A DNA stretch of 64,000 nt from Epiperipatus broadwayi (GCA_028023455.1 JAQFVV010000031.1:10222093-10286092); one strand, 5' to 3'; counted from the stretch's first letter, positions 44,866 to 57,725 are shown. The notes: generated from the letters alone by a model not told the origin. Translations and numbers: made by a program.

Positions 44866-44945
44866 GACATCAAAACTGACCAGAATGTCATTAGCATTAA
44901 TTTTTAAACTTTTTAAAACAGAAATAAAATGAAGAGAGTTTTTTT

Positions 44946-45712
44946 TATAAAAAAAAGCCTTATTTCAAGCCCAAAATAGACAAAATAAGGAAACAAAAAG
45001 ATGATAAATCAGCTATTAGGATTTGTGTTCCATATGTAAAAGGAACTACAGACAGTATCGGATGTATATTAAAACGCTATAATATAGATACAGCATTTTC
45101 TGCTCATCAAAAGATCAGCAATATAATAACCAAGCCTAAGGATTCAATCCCTCTTGAATCTCATGGTGTCTATCAAATCTCATGTAAAAATTGTAAAGCT
45201 TCTTACATAGGTATAAGTAATCATCGCATCAGTGCTAGGAGAGATGAGCATGCTATTGCAGTTAAACAACACTCATCATCATCAGCACTCTCACTCCATA
45301 CTATAGATTCAGGTCATAAAATTGATTTTTCTAGTACCAGGATCATATCCAGATGTGATAATCTCTACCAATGCAAAATTAGAAAAGCCATTGAGATACT
45401 TAAAAGGCCAGATTGTATCAATAAGCGAGATGATACATGTAAACTTCCTCCTATTTGGAAAGATTTTTTTTTAAAAAACATTCCTAAATTTAACATTTTT
45501 TGCTATTGGTGGAATTTTAATATTTTATTCAAATCAGTGATTGTAGTGCCTCTACAACCATCTTTCTACCTTTTATAACTCTGTGGATGGCTTGTGTGAC
45601 CAAGTCGAAACGTCAGTATATTAATATTAAAAGTTTTTAACACGGATGAACCCGCAAAATATGTCTTTTATATATTTAACCCGTGCAAATCTTCATTTTA
45701 ACATATATATAT
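44946..45712 (+). mobile_element. Penelope-like copy P3, inverted, endonuclease part plus terminal repeat
   Basis: P3 begins within the linker before the endonuclease and reads in the opposite direction to P1 and P2. The GIY-YIG region (GVYQISCKNCKASYIG, about 45170-45217) is in an open frame, but no methionine begins it. The terminal repeat after it ends with the start of the next reading frame (ATGAACCCGCAAAATATG, about 45646-45663) before an (AT)n tract. Head-to-head joins of truncated copies are common for Penelope-like elements. Confidence 0.8.
45572..45622 (+). ncRNA. Hammerhead-like motif in Penelope terminal repeat (P3)
   Basis: ACTCTGTGGA, then GGCTTG/CAAGTC stem II, GAAAC, GTC, AGTATA. 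The match to a hammerhead lacks A6, so it is a degenerate or variant form. Confidence 0.5.
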
Positions 45713-47430
45713 AATGTGCCCTTTTCTATAGGTCAGTAATAGTTTATAACAGTCAATTACTAAAAATTTTAAATTTTAGAATATGTTCTTTTAATACATT
45801 AATTATAGTAAGTCAATTATATCTTTAAAGTACAATTTGAAGCTAAAGAAAATACTAGTATATAAAATTATAGCGAATTATTTAAAAATAGTTATGTAAA
45901 GTTTAAAATATTGTTTCATATGGTTGTAAAAGCTGGCCATATTAAATAACACAGCTATAAATATTAAAAGTATATTTAATAAATTCGATTTTAATAGTTT
46001 CAAAACTTGTAGTAATAAATGTTATATTTTAAATTTATAAAGTCATATTTAATAAGCAAAAATTAATATCGTACATTTTAAAAATAAACTTTGTGTGGGT
46101 GAAAATTGTATTTAATTCTATATTTTCTAAATTGTTCTTCCAAATTTTTATAATTATTTTATATAATATAATAAGTGTATCAATTTTATTAGTCTAGGCA
46201 GAGAAATAGATTGAAAATCGTCTGTCAAAGTTATTAATCATGTGACTTGTATACTATATACTTTCACACACACGCTTGTTTGAGTTAATAATAAAGTTTA
46301 AAATATTTTAAAAGTTATATTATAGAATTGGATAGAATTATTGCCTATCATAAAAGTAAATAGTATTAAACATTAAGTTAACTATCGTATGTAATGTTTT
46401 AAGTAATGTAATAAAGACGAATACAGATATAATAAAAATTAAATATTTTATTTAAATAAAAATAGATAAATTGAATATTAAGAAATGGAATAAGTTATTA
46501 AATGTTATTTTAATAGTTATTTTAAAAGATTAAATAATTTAAATAAAGTTATAATTCATTTAAAAGTAATATTTTAAATAATATTTTAAGTTCATTACAT
46601 CACGATTTCTAATTTTGAAATTTAATTCTAGTATAAACTAAAAATATGTAAATTTGTTCTCAAGCTAAAGTAAGAATTAACCAATAGGAATAGGTATTCT
46701 TACAGACTATAAATATGATTTGCACGGGGGTATAGGGGGAGATTAATAATGTATTGAAACCGGAGAAAGTCAATTTTTTTTTGGTACTTTCTTATCATTT
46801 ATTTTGCAAAAACTAATTGATAATTTTAAAGTGTTTTGCAAAAGAAAGTTTTAGAAAAAAATTATATATTTAGAAACTTCGTGGAGATGATTTTCTAATT
46901 TTTTAAAGTACTTAACAGTCGTATTTTATCTAAAAGTTTAACCTAAACTTCACAATAAAAATGGATATACTACGAAATAAAATGGATATAAATTGTAATA
47001 CTGAAGAAATATTTGAAATATTTGTTGATACAGCTTTATTTATGCATAACCGGAGAATTTTTTTTGGTACATAAAAAAAAAACACAGCACGGACATCATA
47101 CGGAGTCTAATGAAAAAATTGGAGACGCATTATTATTTATAAGTTTATCCAAGATTTATTTTTAAATAGTAATAAGACAATTGTATATTGCATGAATCAT
47201 TTTATAATATATTATATCAAAAGGAGTAAAATGTTATATCCTTTCTGAAGGTAACATTTAAAAAAAAATATTTTATATCATATATTACCAAATGAAAGTT
47301 TAAATGTACATATATAAAAAAGTGAACACATAGTTGAATAAAAGATGGATCCAAGGAAATACAAATAGTACTTAAAAGTTTATCGAATATTTTAAAAGTT
47401 AAATTAGATGGATTGATGCATCGGATACAC
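45713..47430. other. No recognisable gene; very AT-rich
   Basis: This stretch has long A/T runs. A TATA-like ACTATAAATATG near 46707 is isolated. No LTR ends were found around it. Confidence 0.5.
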
Positions 47431-47438
47431 AGAGAATA

Positions 47439-47667
47439 TTGGCATGATATGTAGTGGAGCTACACATAGTGAAGGTCAGATTATGGTGCCAACTTTAGAG
47501 GCTCGAGATCTGTTAGTAAGGGCATCAGATTCAACCAACAGAAGGTTAGATTTTGCTCTTCCAACGTGACTGCACAATGTGTAGTTGGGAATATAATCGA
47601 TAGGTCAGATTATGGCCCCCAACGTGATTGGCATGATGTGTAGTGGAGCTACACATAGTGAAGGTTA

Positions 47668-47670
<3 letters not shown>
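47439..47670 (+). repeat. Direct repeats with hairpin block
   Basis: A ~43-bp block containing TGTAGTGGAGCTACACATAG occurs near 47441 and 47629. The block itself can form a small hairpin (TGTGTAGTGG with GCTACACA). Related pieces lie between them. Confidence 0.6.

Positions 47671-47745
<75 letters not shown>
47670..47745. repeat. Two long (AT)n microsatellites
   Basis: Two alternating AT tracts of more than 30 bp each are separated by TTCTTC. A 64-codon frame through them is an artefact of the repeat. Confidence 0.95.
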
Positions 47746-47750
<5 letters not shown>

Positions 47751-48643
47751 CTTCAAAACTACTTCAAAAATTATCTCCAGGCAATTTGGATAATAATCTC
47801 TAAAAAAATTGAAAATAAAAATACCGTATGCAATTAACTGTACTTAAAACTAATAATAAATGTAATAAGCTCAAGGCTAAATAATTTGTAAGTAATCATT
47901 AAAAACCAGTCAACACTTTTAGACAATCCCAGTATCAATAACAATCAACAATTTCATACTGTTCTCAAGGCAACCTAATTTAATTGAAATAATTCAAAAA
48001 AATATAAATGTGATTTTTTAGCTCAGATTTCATAGAAAGTATTTAACCAAATTCAATAATTAAAAACTTTACTAATAAAAATCTTGAAAATGCTGATGAA
48101 TATCAAAATATAACAGACAAATTTAATTTAACAATTCTGAAATCTTTTCAAACATTCATATATGAAAAGACACTGATTATGGCAATGGCAAACTTAAACA
48201 TTACAATTGTAAAAATTATCCCAAAGAAAAACTAATTAATTTCTTGCTTTAAAAAAGTATGAGAAAATCCTTTATAAAGTATTAGATCACCCTTACATAG
48301 TATTAGAGTTTAACAACTTAACTCAAAAACATTCTAGAAAAATGTTCACTTTATCAATGGTAAAACTGTCTGCCATATTGACATAATCAGACAGATTAAG
48401 CTAGCAGGCTAGATTAAAAACTGTCATGTAATTTTACACATTCTTCAAAGCATACTTGATAAATATAGAAAAATCTCTGAATTCAGATATATATTTTTAA
48501 AAAAAAACAATACTAGAACTATCCAAGTGTGCACTTTTCAAGATCATACTCAATAAAAACATTTCAAACACTAAACATACTAACTTTATATTCTATTGAC
48601 AGCTTCCAATTAATAATTACATTTAGAGGCATAGCCTCAGTAA

Positions 48644-48898
48644 TGTCATTACAAATCCAGGGATCATCTCATCAAAGATTTACCAGATAGGTTTTGTAAA
48701 AATTGTGGGTTAAATATTTTTACAATCAATTAGTGTGCCAGAAAACCAATTATAATACAAGATAATACAATTAAATTGCATTTATCTAGTGAAAAAATAG
48801 AACAAGCAACATTTGAACAATCACAAATCAGCATTCCCATGTCCAGCAGAAATGCATTATGTCTATTCTTAATAGAAACTGGTAAAAATAACTCCTGA
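48644..48898 (+). pseudogene. Coding-like fragment, unrecognised
   Basis: One frame reads CHYKSRDHLIKDLPDRFC then KNCGLN, followed after a single TAG by a stretch ending QSQISIPMSSRNALCLF and LIETGKNNS before TGA at 48896-48898. The residue mix (two C-x2-C-like cysteines, balanced charge) looks protein-like, unlike the surrounding AT-driven frames. I do not recognise the family; it may be part of a decayed retroelement, because a lysine/leucine-rich RT-like frame lies just upstream (48240-48400). Confidence 0.3.
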
Positions 48899-49099
48899 TG
48901 GTGTGGTGATCTCTAATATCAATTTGTCAAGGAAAATGAAAAGAATTACAACACAAATGAGAAAAACAAAACAAAAGATAATGTGTGTGTAGAAATCTAA
49001 AAAAAAAATGATTGTGAGTTATGGAATAATTTTGATCATTGCAGGATCTTGTGTCTTTTTCCTAACTAGCAGTTTCCATTAGGTCCAGAGTAGAGAAAT

Positions 49100-49985
49100 T
49101 GTCTTATCCCAGACTACTCATATGCAAGACTACCACTACTCATAAGCTGAAGTGAAGCATCATGTGAAATGGAACCAATGCATTTTACAGACACCTTTCA
49201 TCATAAAATGTCACTGAGAAAAAACTTTCAAGTCTCGCTTTAGGATGGACCAAGAACATACAAATTGTTGATCAAGAAAAACTAGTTAACTTCAATGAGC
49301 TTTTCAAAATGCATACTACAAAACTTACTGGTAATCTTAGATTATTTATACCTCAATTGTGACTAATTAAATATTTTCAAAATATAAGCTTATAATATAC
49401 CATGAATATAGACATTTGCTATTTATTATTCATGAGACTGTCAGTTATGGCCCTAAGCATATTGAACTAAGAGCTGTTTTAATTTAATATTATCTGGATT
49501 AGTATATATGTGTTTCTTTCAATTATGTTAATAATTTATCATTAAATATTTTAATTTGTACTAATAAAATATTTACATTTAGTATTAACTTCATTGTGCA
49601 TTATTATTGTTAGTTTATTATAATCTATTATGTATAAATTACCTTGCCAATATGATTGTTTACTTAAGCCCTGATAAAAACAATACAATGTTAAATGACA
49701 AGAAGCAATCCTAATTTTACTTTTTGTTATTTTCTTCTTAATTTATGATGTGCAACATGATGGATATCAGTAAATTTTTATATGGATTCTGGCATCCTGT
49801 TTAAATAAATAAAAACTGATTCTGCCAGCAGTGTCCATCATAATAAATAATAGTTTGAGTTAATCAGGAAATATAACTATGGTTTTAGGAATATAAATGA
49901 GATATTTTTCTTTTTTATGTCTTGATTAACTCACACATTCTAGTGCATAACTGAAGGCATATCTCAAAATGTAAAAAACGTTGCA
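49100..49985 (+). mobile_element. LTR family B, partial or heavily decayed copy
   Basis: The right end AAAAAACGTTGCA then ATAT (49986-49989) matches the LTR B end. The block ACTTACTGGTAATCTTAG near 49322 corresponds to its donor palindrome, and ATTCTGGCATCC near 49786 to its 3' part. The left part (TATA region) is too diverged to place, so the start is approximate. Confidence 0.6.
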
Positions 49986-49996
49986 ATATATATATA

Positions 49997-51588
49997 TGGA
50001 ACTAGGCCACCCAAATAAGAATTATTTTTGCTAGGTTTAAATACCTTTTATAAAAAATTTGGAATCTAAACTTTAATAAGTTTAACATTTACTTTAATAC
50101 TAAGGGGACAAACTGGCCCTTCAAGCAGAGGAGAGAAAATCCATTGATAGCATAGCCACCAATGATACCCACAGCAAAATTGAGCTATACAAAGCATAAC
50201 ATAACCATAATTGCTAACTGTGGCTTACCTCAACTGCTGCCATCCAAAGCATTTTATTTGTTTTGAGGATCAAACTTAGGTACAAGCCAACTATATGTTA
50301 TATAATCAGCAAACTTCAGATGACAGGCACACAATCCAGCACTTGATATATCTCATTGCTAGTTCACACTGTCTCAGGGTCCAGCACATTTATTTAACAA
50401 ATAAAATAACTCTACACTAATTTACTGGTGATGCAGTGACAAGAGAAAGAGAGAAAATAGACAAAATAACAAATAAGCAAACATTATTATTTAATTATGT
50501 ATACATATATTTAACATAATATTTACACACAAAATATAAATGATGGCTTTACACTATCATTATAATATTCCATTAAAGTTAATTTCACTTAAAATCATGT
50601 CTATTTAGTTATTTAAAGTAATTTTACCTAGGTTTTTATTTGTGTGTATTTTCCAACAGGTTGGCCTTTTATGTCTCCATTGACAGCTTCATTATTTTCC
50701 TTTCAGGTTTCTGTTGAACAATGAGAGAGAGTGTGCAGCAGCTTTTACTTCACAATTTTAGCATTGGTTCCAGGTATTGATTCAGGCAGGATAACTGATG
50801 TTTGAAGATTTGGTCATAAACCATGTTGAACGCTTCTATGGTTTCTGCAGCTTCTGCATTAATATTGACTGCAGCATTAATGACTTTTTTACTACTGTGC
50901 TAAAATTTCTGAATATTTGCATGCATTCTTTAGAAAGAACCTGAACTCTGGACTGATAGCAATGTGAACTCTATATCAATAACACTAATAACCCGACTGA
51001 AGAACAAGAGCCCAGTCACTCTTTTATATCTTAACTCTCTCATTGTTTATTTTTATCCTAATTTGAAACTGTCTTTTAATTAATTTTACATCTCATTAAT
51101 TAATAGATTTTTATGTTTGCTTTAATTTAATCTTTTTCTTAGATTAATCTACTATTGCTTTTATGAGATAATTTACATAGTTTTTAATTTAATTAATTTA
51201 ATCAATAATCATACTAGCATTTACTTGAGTTTTCTTTTATAAAGAAATTTTATTATAATTTCTCATATTTACTTATGTTTACACATTTTACTTTTAATTT
51301 ATTTTTTTTTAATTTATAACAAAGGAGAGATTTCTTTTAAAAGGAGAGAGTTTATAAATCTTTCCTTACCCCATTCTCAAGGCAGATCTTTATTCTCTTT
51401 TCAAAAAAAATCTAATGCAATCTTTTTTTAGTTCTTTTAAACTACATTTTAAAATCACTCCTTAATTAATTATAACTTTTTGATTATTCTTTCAAATAAA
51501 TTTAATCATAATTTTTAAATTATAAATATGGAATATTAGTATATATGTAGTTTTATACATATATCTCTTGCTAGTGTTATTTCACACA
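49997..51588 (-). repeat. LTR-like direct repeat H, left copy (3' LTR in minus orientation)
   Basis: It is colinear with 52982-54518: shared blocks include CCATCCAAAGCATTTTATTTG, GTTATATA-TCAGCA, ACACAATCCAGCACTTGA and TTTAGAAAGAACC. A minus-strand ATAAAAGAGTGACTGGG promoter-like box is near 51020. The right edge (minus-strand start TGTGTGAAATAAC) abuts a polypurine-type run AAAAAGAGGAG (minus; plus 51589-51599). The left edge merges into the (AT)n tract of the LTR B copy and lacks about 10 terminal bases. Confidence 0.6.
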
Positions 51589-52981
51589 CTCCTCTTTTTG
51601 AGAAGTAAAATGCATCAGTTTGATACATTTTAGCTCTGGCATTTTGTTTTAAACTTTTCAATTTGATTTTTCATTTTTATTTTTATTTTAAAAGTTTAGA
51701 TTTGCTCAAGATTGACAAGTTACAGAGTGTGACTTTTCTTATGGTGCTCTATCACACCAGACTATAATCTACATTCACTGGAAATGATTATATCATATGT
51801 GATGACTATGAGAGACAACATGCATTTTTTCAATCTGTACAGAGGGTAAATGTCATGAATAACAGAACATATCTGGCTTATATCCAACTTATGCAATAAA
51901 CATATACTATAACAATATTTTTATTTAACTTTATTAAATTGCTGGAATTTTTTCTTCCAACAGTTTGAATGATCCTAGGTCTTTCTCTCTTGGGTCTGCA
52001 TTTCAGAAATACAGGGTTGCTGTGAATGGAAGTATTCACCTACTGACCATTTGGCTTATACTAAAACAAGGTTTACCAAGACATGTTTGAAATTTTTCTT
52101 CCAACAAATTGATTTGTAGCTTATGCTATATTTTTCCAGTGTGCACATTTTTGATAAGAAACTGGGATGCTATTCCAGTGCGTTGAATGGGCCCAGAACT
52201 TTCTACTGGATCCTCATCCTATTGGATGATCCCTCTTGTTTTCATGCCCATTATGGGTCTTAATTTCATGTAGTGACAACCTATATGACTTCCTCAACCT
52301 TTATCTGAATACTTCCCCCAAAACTCTATCAACCAAAACTCAACTGACCCTTACTTAAGTTTATTTTACAAAATGTTATTTATTTTCATTATAGATTTCA
52401 TTTTATTTATGAGGGCATTATTCAATTTATTTATTATTTTATCACCATATTTTGATTTATATAAAAAAAACTTTTATTTTATTATCATATATTTACTCTA
52501 AAACTTTATTTTACTTGATTTATTTAGCTTTATTTCCATTATTTTAAATATTTAAAATCAAATGAAGTATTCAACTAAATATTTAAAATTGAATGTGTTT
52601 GACCAATTTCAAAAAAAAAACAACTCCTCAGAGCTCTCTAATTCCCACCTGACTGTAAATAACATCCAATAACAAATTTATTTACTTCTCTGGCCACTTT
52701 TTTCTCTCTTCTTTTTATTTACAATTCATACTTTTTTAACTTTTATTTTATATTTTTAACTATTCTTAATTATCTTATATATGTAATACTATAATTTGCT
52801 TGCCTTGGTCCATTTCTCCTCTCGCATTGCTCACTGATTTTAACTTTTATAAGTAGGCAATTTAGTGTTTATTTTGAATTTTAGTTTTGAACTTTTTATT
52901 TTTTTAATTTTAATTATGATTTTACCTTTTTTCTTTAACTTTGATTAAGCTGGTCAATTTATAATTCTTTGGCACCCACAA
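51589..52981 (-). other. Interior between LTR-like repeats H, non-coding
   Basis: About 1.4 kb with no recognisable gag or pol. On the minus strand a TGGGTGCCAAAG sequence (plus 52967-52978) lies 3 bases from the right copy and could be a primer-binding site. It is a non-autonomous LTR element if the interpretation holds. Confidence 0.45.
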
Positions 52982-54518
52982 TGGATGGCATTTGAACCAG
53001 GTCCCCTGAATAATAAACATATTAACTAGGTTTGAATACAGGAACAGATCAACCCTTCAAATGAAAGAATAAATACCATTGATAGCATAATTATCAATGA
53101 TGCCCATGACCAGATTGAGATATACAAAGCATGACATGATCATATTTCCTGACTGTGGTCCACCTCAACTTCTAGAACAAACCCCTGCCATCCAAAGCAT
53201 TTTATTTGTTTTGAGAATCAAACTCAGATACCATCCAACCTTATGTTATATAGTCAGCATGCTTTGGATGATATGCACACAATCCAGCACTTGACATATC
53301 CCATGGCTAGCTCACACTCTGTCTCAGAGTCCAGCAGATTTATTTAAACATAAAATAATTCTACAGTAATTTATTGGTGATGTAGTGACAAGAGAGAGAA
53401 TAGACCAAATAACAATTAAGTAAACATTATTATTTAACTTCGCACACATATATTCAACATAATATAATAATAAATTTTACACAAGAAAATATAAATGATG
53501 ACTTTAGGCTATAGTTATGATAGTCCTTCATTAAAGTTCATTTTATTTAAAATCAAGTGTATATTTAGTTATTTAAATTGACTTTATCTTGGTTTTCATT
53601 TGTGTTTATTTTCCAACTGGTTGGCTTTTTGTTTCTCCATCATGGCTTCAGGTTTCTGTTGAACAATGAGAGATAGAGTATGTGACAGCTTCTACTTCAC
53701 TATCACAGCATTGGTTCCAGGTATTGAATCAGGTAGAATAGTTTATGGCTGTGGGTTTGGGCATGAAGTCCTGTTGTACACTCCTATAGCTTCTGCATTA
53801 ATATTGACTGCAGCAGTAATGACTGGTTTACTACTGTACTAAAATTTCTGAATATCTGCATGCATTCTTTAGAAAGAACCCAAACTCTGAACTAATAGCA
53901 ATGCAAACTGTATCAATAACACTAATAACATTCTTAACTTTATATAACAAACTTGGCTGAAGAACAATAACTCAGTCACTCTTTTATAACTTAACTCCCT
54001 CATTGTTTATTTTTATCTCAACTTGAATGTGTCTTTTAATTAATTTTACATTTCTTTAATACATTTGCTTTAATTTAATCTTTTTCTTAGTTTAATCTAC
54101 TATCTTTTATGAGATAGTTTACATAGTTTTTAATTTAATTACTTCAATTGGTAATCTTAATAGCATTTTTTGAAAGTTTTCTTTTATAAACAAATTTTAT
54201 TCTAACTTTTTATATTTACTTATTTTTATACATTTTACTCTTTTAATTTATTTATTTTAATTTACAATAAAGGAGAGTTTTCTTTAAAAAAGAGAGAGTT
54301 TATAAATCTTTTCCTACCCTGTTCTCAAGGCAAAGCTTTATTTTCTTTTCCAAAAAAATATAACACAATCTTTGCTTTTTTAAAGAAAAAACTATGTTTT
54401 AAAACCACTCCTTAAATAATTATAACTTTTTCATTATTCTTTCAAATAAATTTAATCATAATTTTTAAATGATAAATATGTAATGCTAGTATATATGTAC
54501 TTTTATACATATATCTCT
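52982..54518 (-). repeat. LTR-like direct repeat H, right copy (5' LTR in minus orientation)
   Basis: It matches 49997-51568 almost to its end, with ATAAAAGAGTGACTGAG (minus) near 53985. It stops at 54518, where the RTE element begins, so the last ~20 bases of the LTR are missing. Sequence beyond the RTE does not resume it. Confidence 0.6.
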
Positions 54519-54778
54519 CAACCGAGAAGGGCAAATTCCTAATGTCCACTCCATATGTTCTTGTTGTTGCAGCTGTTATTACTATGTGATTATTCATATA
54601 GCATATGAACATGGATGGGCTGCTCACCAACACGCATTAGCCAGCGTGGTGAGTTTATTGGCTTTTTACCTCTGAGTTTAAGATCAAGAAACACCATGGT
54701 CTTTCTTCTCAGTGCCTGATAAGGCAGAATGAATGTTTGTGTAAATGATAAATATTTTTCCAATACATATATACAATT

Positions 54779-55696
54779 ATGACAGACAAAAATAAAGCAT
54801 GGCCCTTATTACCAGGAGGCTGTAAAGTCACCAACCAAGGCAGCGGTTGGTGGCCGAAGGCAGAGGGTGCTAAGAATGCCCTGATTGCAGACCCAGGCTG
54901 CCATTTGATGACGACTTTTTATTTAGGTACTTACAACTGCAGATCACTTTCAAGTGAAGAAAGATTGCAAGAATTAGAAGAACTCTCTTATATTAAATGG
55001 GACATTATTGGACTTTGTGAAGTTAGAAGAAAAGGTGAAGAGACAATTGATTTAAAAAGTGGACATATACTCTATTATAAAGGCACAAATATTGGAAATA
55101 CAAGTGGAGTAGGATTCATTATAAATAAAAAGTGGAAGAACAATATTGTGGAGATTGATGGTGTATCAGACAGAGTGGCAAGATTAGTTATACAACTTAA
55201 TAGCAGATATCAAATGCAGATAATTCAGGATTATGCCCCAACAAGTTCTCATAGTGATGAAGTAGTAGAAGATTTTTATATGGATGTACAAAATGCTTTT
55301 GATCAGAGTAAACAATATTTTAAAATCGTTATGGGAGACTTTAATGCTAGAATTGGTAAACAAATGAAAGATGAAAGTGCTGTAGGTAATTTTGGTTATG
55401 GTAATAGAAATGAGAGAGGACATAGACATGTGGAGTTTGCAGAAAAAGAAAAACTTTATATTATGAATTCTTTTTTTGAGAAAAATGTTAAAAGGAAATT
55501 GACATGGAAGCATCCAAATGAAGGTACAGCAGAATTGGATTATATTTTGACTAATAGGAAATACATATTTCAAGATTGTAATGTTCTTAATAAATTTAAC
55601 ACAGGAAGTGATCATCGATTAGTAAGGTGTAAGATACGTGTTAATGTGAAACTAGAGAGACAAAAATTATTAAGAAAAACCAATATTTACAGTTGA
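54779..55696 (+). pseudogene. RTE LINE APE-type endonuclease
   Basis: The 305-codon frame has the full endonuclease order: GTYNCRSL (N53), GLCEVRRKGE (E81), IQDYAPTSSHSD (Y152), MGDFNARIG (D187, N189), LTWKHPNEGTAELDYIL (W243, D254) and TGSDHRLV (S277, D278, H279). All catalytic residues are present. This nicks target DNA to prime reverse transcription. The frame starts at ATG 54779, and the peptide before residue 45 is RTE-like (GWWPKAEGAKN). It ends early at 55694-55696 because the RT continues in another frame. Confidence 0.85.
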
Positions 55697-56444
55697 TATT
55701 CATAATCTTCAGAAACATTCTAATGAATTTAAATTAGAACTTAGAAATCAGTTTCAAGTATTAGTAGATTTTGAGCATAATTCAGATTTGAATGAAATTA
55801 ATATGAAAATAACTGATACACTTTTAAAAACTGCAACAAAGGTAGCAGGTAGAAAAAAGCAGCAATTGACCAATAAAATTTCTACTGAGACTAGAGAATT
55901 TATGAAGAAAAGAAGGAATATGAAGATATACAAAAATGATGCATTAAAAAGAATTGAATATCTCGAATTTTGTAAAATGGTGTGGAAAAGAGTTGAGAAT
56001 GATATAAGAAAGTATAATTGTGAACTAGCAAGGAAAGCTGTAGAAAAAAATAAAAGTCTTAAGAATGTAAAACAACATTTTGGTATTGGTAGGAAATTTA
56101 TATCTGCAATAAGAAAAAAAGATGGAATTGTTACTAAAAAGAGAGATGACATCATGAAATTGGTAGAAGATTTTTATCAAGAATTATATAGTAATAAAGA
56201 ACAACTACCTCCTATATCTATTCCATCTTCTGAATTGCCCAGAATTTTAAATGAAGAAGTGAGACACACAATTAAATGTATGAAGAAGGGAAAGGCTACA
56301 GGTAATGATGGAATTATAATTGATATATTAAAAGAAGCAGGAGAAGAAATAGAAATTTTTTTAGCAAAGTTATATACCAAATGTCTAAATGATAAAGATG
56401 TACCGGATGATTGGAAGAATGCAGTAATAATATTAATATTTTAA
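55697..56444 (+). pseudogene. RTE LINE linker and RT N-terminal region
   Basis: The frame is open from about 55697 (first ATG at 55788). It contains a lysine-rich linker (KVAGRKKQQLTNK) and then the RT start block EEVRHTIKCMKKGKATGNDG with IIIDILKEAG. It ends at a TAA at 56442-56444 within ILIF-x-KGDKED, where the sequence downstream continues in the same frame. This is a simple nonsense change. Confidence 0.85.
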
Positions 56445-57068
56445 AAAGGTGATAAAGAAGATATTAGAAATTACAGACCTATTAGCCTTTTATCAGTTTT
56501 ATATAAAATTTTTACCAAGATAATTACAACTCGTCTACAGAGAACATTGGATTTCCACCAACTAAGGGAACAAGCTGGATTTAAAAGTGGTTTTAGTACA
56601 ATAGATCATATCCAGGTGTTGAGAGAAGTTATAGAAAGGTCAAATGAATATGAGTTGTCATCATATTTTGGATTTGTAGATTATGAAAAGGCATTTGATT
56701 CTATAAACATTTCTTCAGTGATTAAAGCATTGGATCATCAAGGTATAGATCCAGGATATTGTCATATTTTGAAGAATATTTATAAAAATGCAACAGCAAC
56801 AATTAGATTACATAATGATACTGGGAAAGTCAACATTGAGAAAGGTGTAAGACAAGGTGACTCCATATCTCCAAAACTTTTTACAGCAGTGCTGCAAGAA
56901 GTATTTTGTGGATTAAAATGGGAAACTAAAGGAGTGAAAGTAAATGGAGATTATTTAAGTCATTTAGATTTCGCAGATGATGTAGTTGTTTTTGCAAATA
57001 ATGCTTCAGAGCTGCAGGATATGTTGCAGAAATTATCAGATGAAAGTAGGACTAAAGATAAATGTTAA
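56445..57068 (+). pseudogene. RTE LINE RT core
   Basis: In the same frame after the stop come NYRPISLLSVLYKIF, FKSGFSTIDHI, FVDYEKAFDSI (motif A, catalytic D), GVRQGDSISPKLF (motif B) and HLDFADDVVVF (motif C with FADD). YEKAFD and FADD are the RTE-style versions. A frame break near 57048 ends it. The first ATG is at 56547, but translation would not start there in an intact element. Confidence 0.9.
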
Positions 57069-57725
57069 AAAGACTAAAGTAATGTTTAATCGATTTGCTC
57101 AAAATATGAAAATAAAGATTGATTATGATGAATTAGAAGAAGTTAACAGTTACAAATATCTTGGTCAGATTATTAATACAGATGGAAACATAATGGAAGA
57201 AATTAATCATAGAATTAAACTTGGTTGGAGTGCTTTTTGTAGAAATAACTTGATACTAAAAGGAAATATGCCTATGTGTTTGAAAAGGAAGGTTTTTAAT
57301 AAATGTGTTTTACCAGTTCTTACTTATGGATCTGAGACTTGGACACTTAATAGAAGAGCAATACAGAAACTTCAGACCACTCAAAGAAGTATGGAGAGAT
57401 GTATATTGGGAGGAACAAGAAGAGATCGAAAATGCAATGTATGGGTAAGAGAACAAACGGGTGTTACTGACCTCATTGAAAAAATTAAAAGATTGAAGTG
57501 AAGTTGGGCTGGACATATTGCTAGAAGAGATGATAATAGATGGACAATTGAAATTTTAAACTGGATTCTAAGAGATTGTAAAAGACACAGAAAGAGACCA
57601 CATGTGAGATGGATGGATGAAATAAGAAAGTGTGCAGGGGAGATGTAGAGAAGAGAAGCTGAAGATCGGAGAAGATGGATTAAACTTGGAGAGGCCTTCA
57701 TCCTGCAGTGGATTGATAATGGTTG
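57040..57725 (+). pseudogene. RTE LINE RT thumb and C-terminal tail
   Basis: After the frame break, the frame continues with LKINVKKTKVMF, SYKYLGQIINTDGN, LPVLTYGSETWTLNRR and TQRSMERCILGGTRRDR. Beyond a TGA at 57499-57501 it continues as WAGHIARRDDNRW and RPHVRWMDEIRK, then a TAG, then RRRWIKLGEAFILQW. The YLG, YGSETW and GHIAR blocks are the usual RTE C-terminus. Confidence 0.85.

Larger units (their letters stand above)
43493..44945 (-). mobile_element. Penelope-like copy P2, 5'-truncated
   Basis: P2 covers from RT motif A (44945) to the terminal repeat that leads into P1. On the minus strand P2 precedes P1, so they form a partial tandem sharing one terminal repeat. An 18-bp tandem duplication (AAGTTTACATGTATCATC, about 43728-43763) is unique to P2. 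At 44945-44955 it meets P3 head-to-head. Confidence 0.85.

Noticed and set aside
47643-47837. 64-residue frame of alternating Y and I
   Set aside because: It is translation of an (AT)n microsatellite.
55184-56380. Minus-strand frames of 143, 133 and 67 residues
   Set aside because: They are antisense shadows of the RTE endonuclease and RT, rich in F, I and S as expected for the complement of a lysine/glutamate-rich gene.
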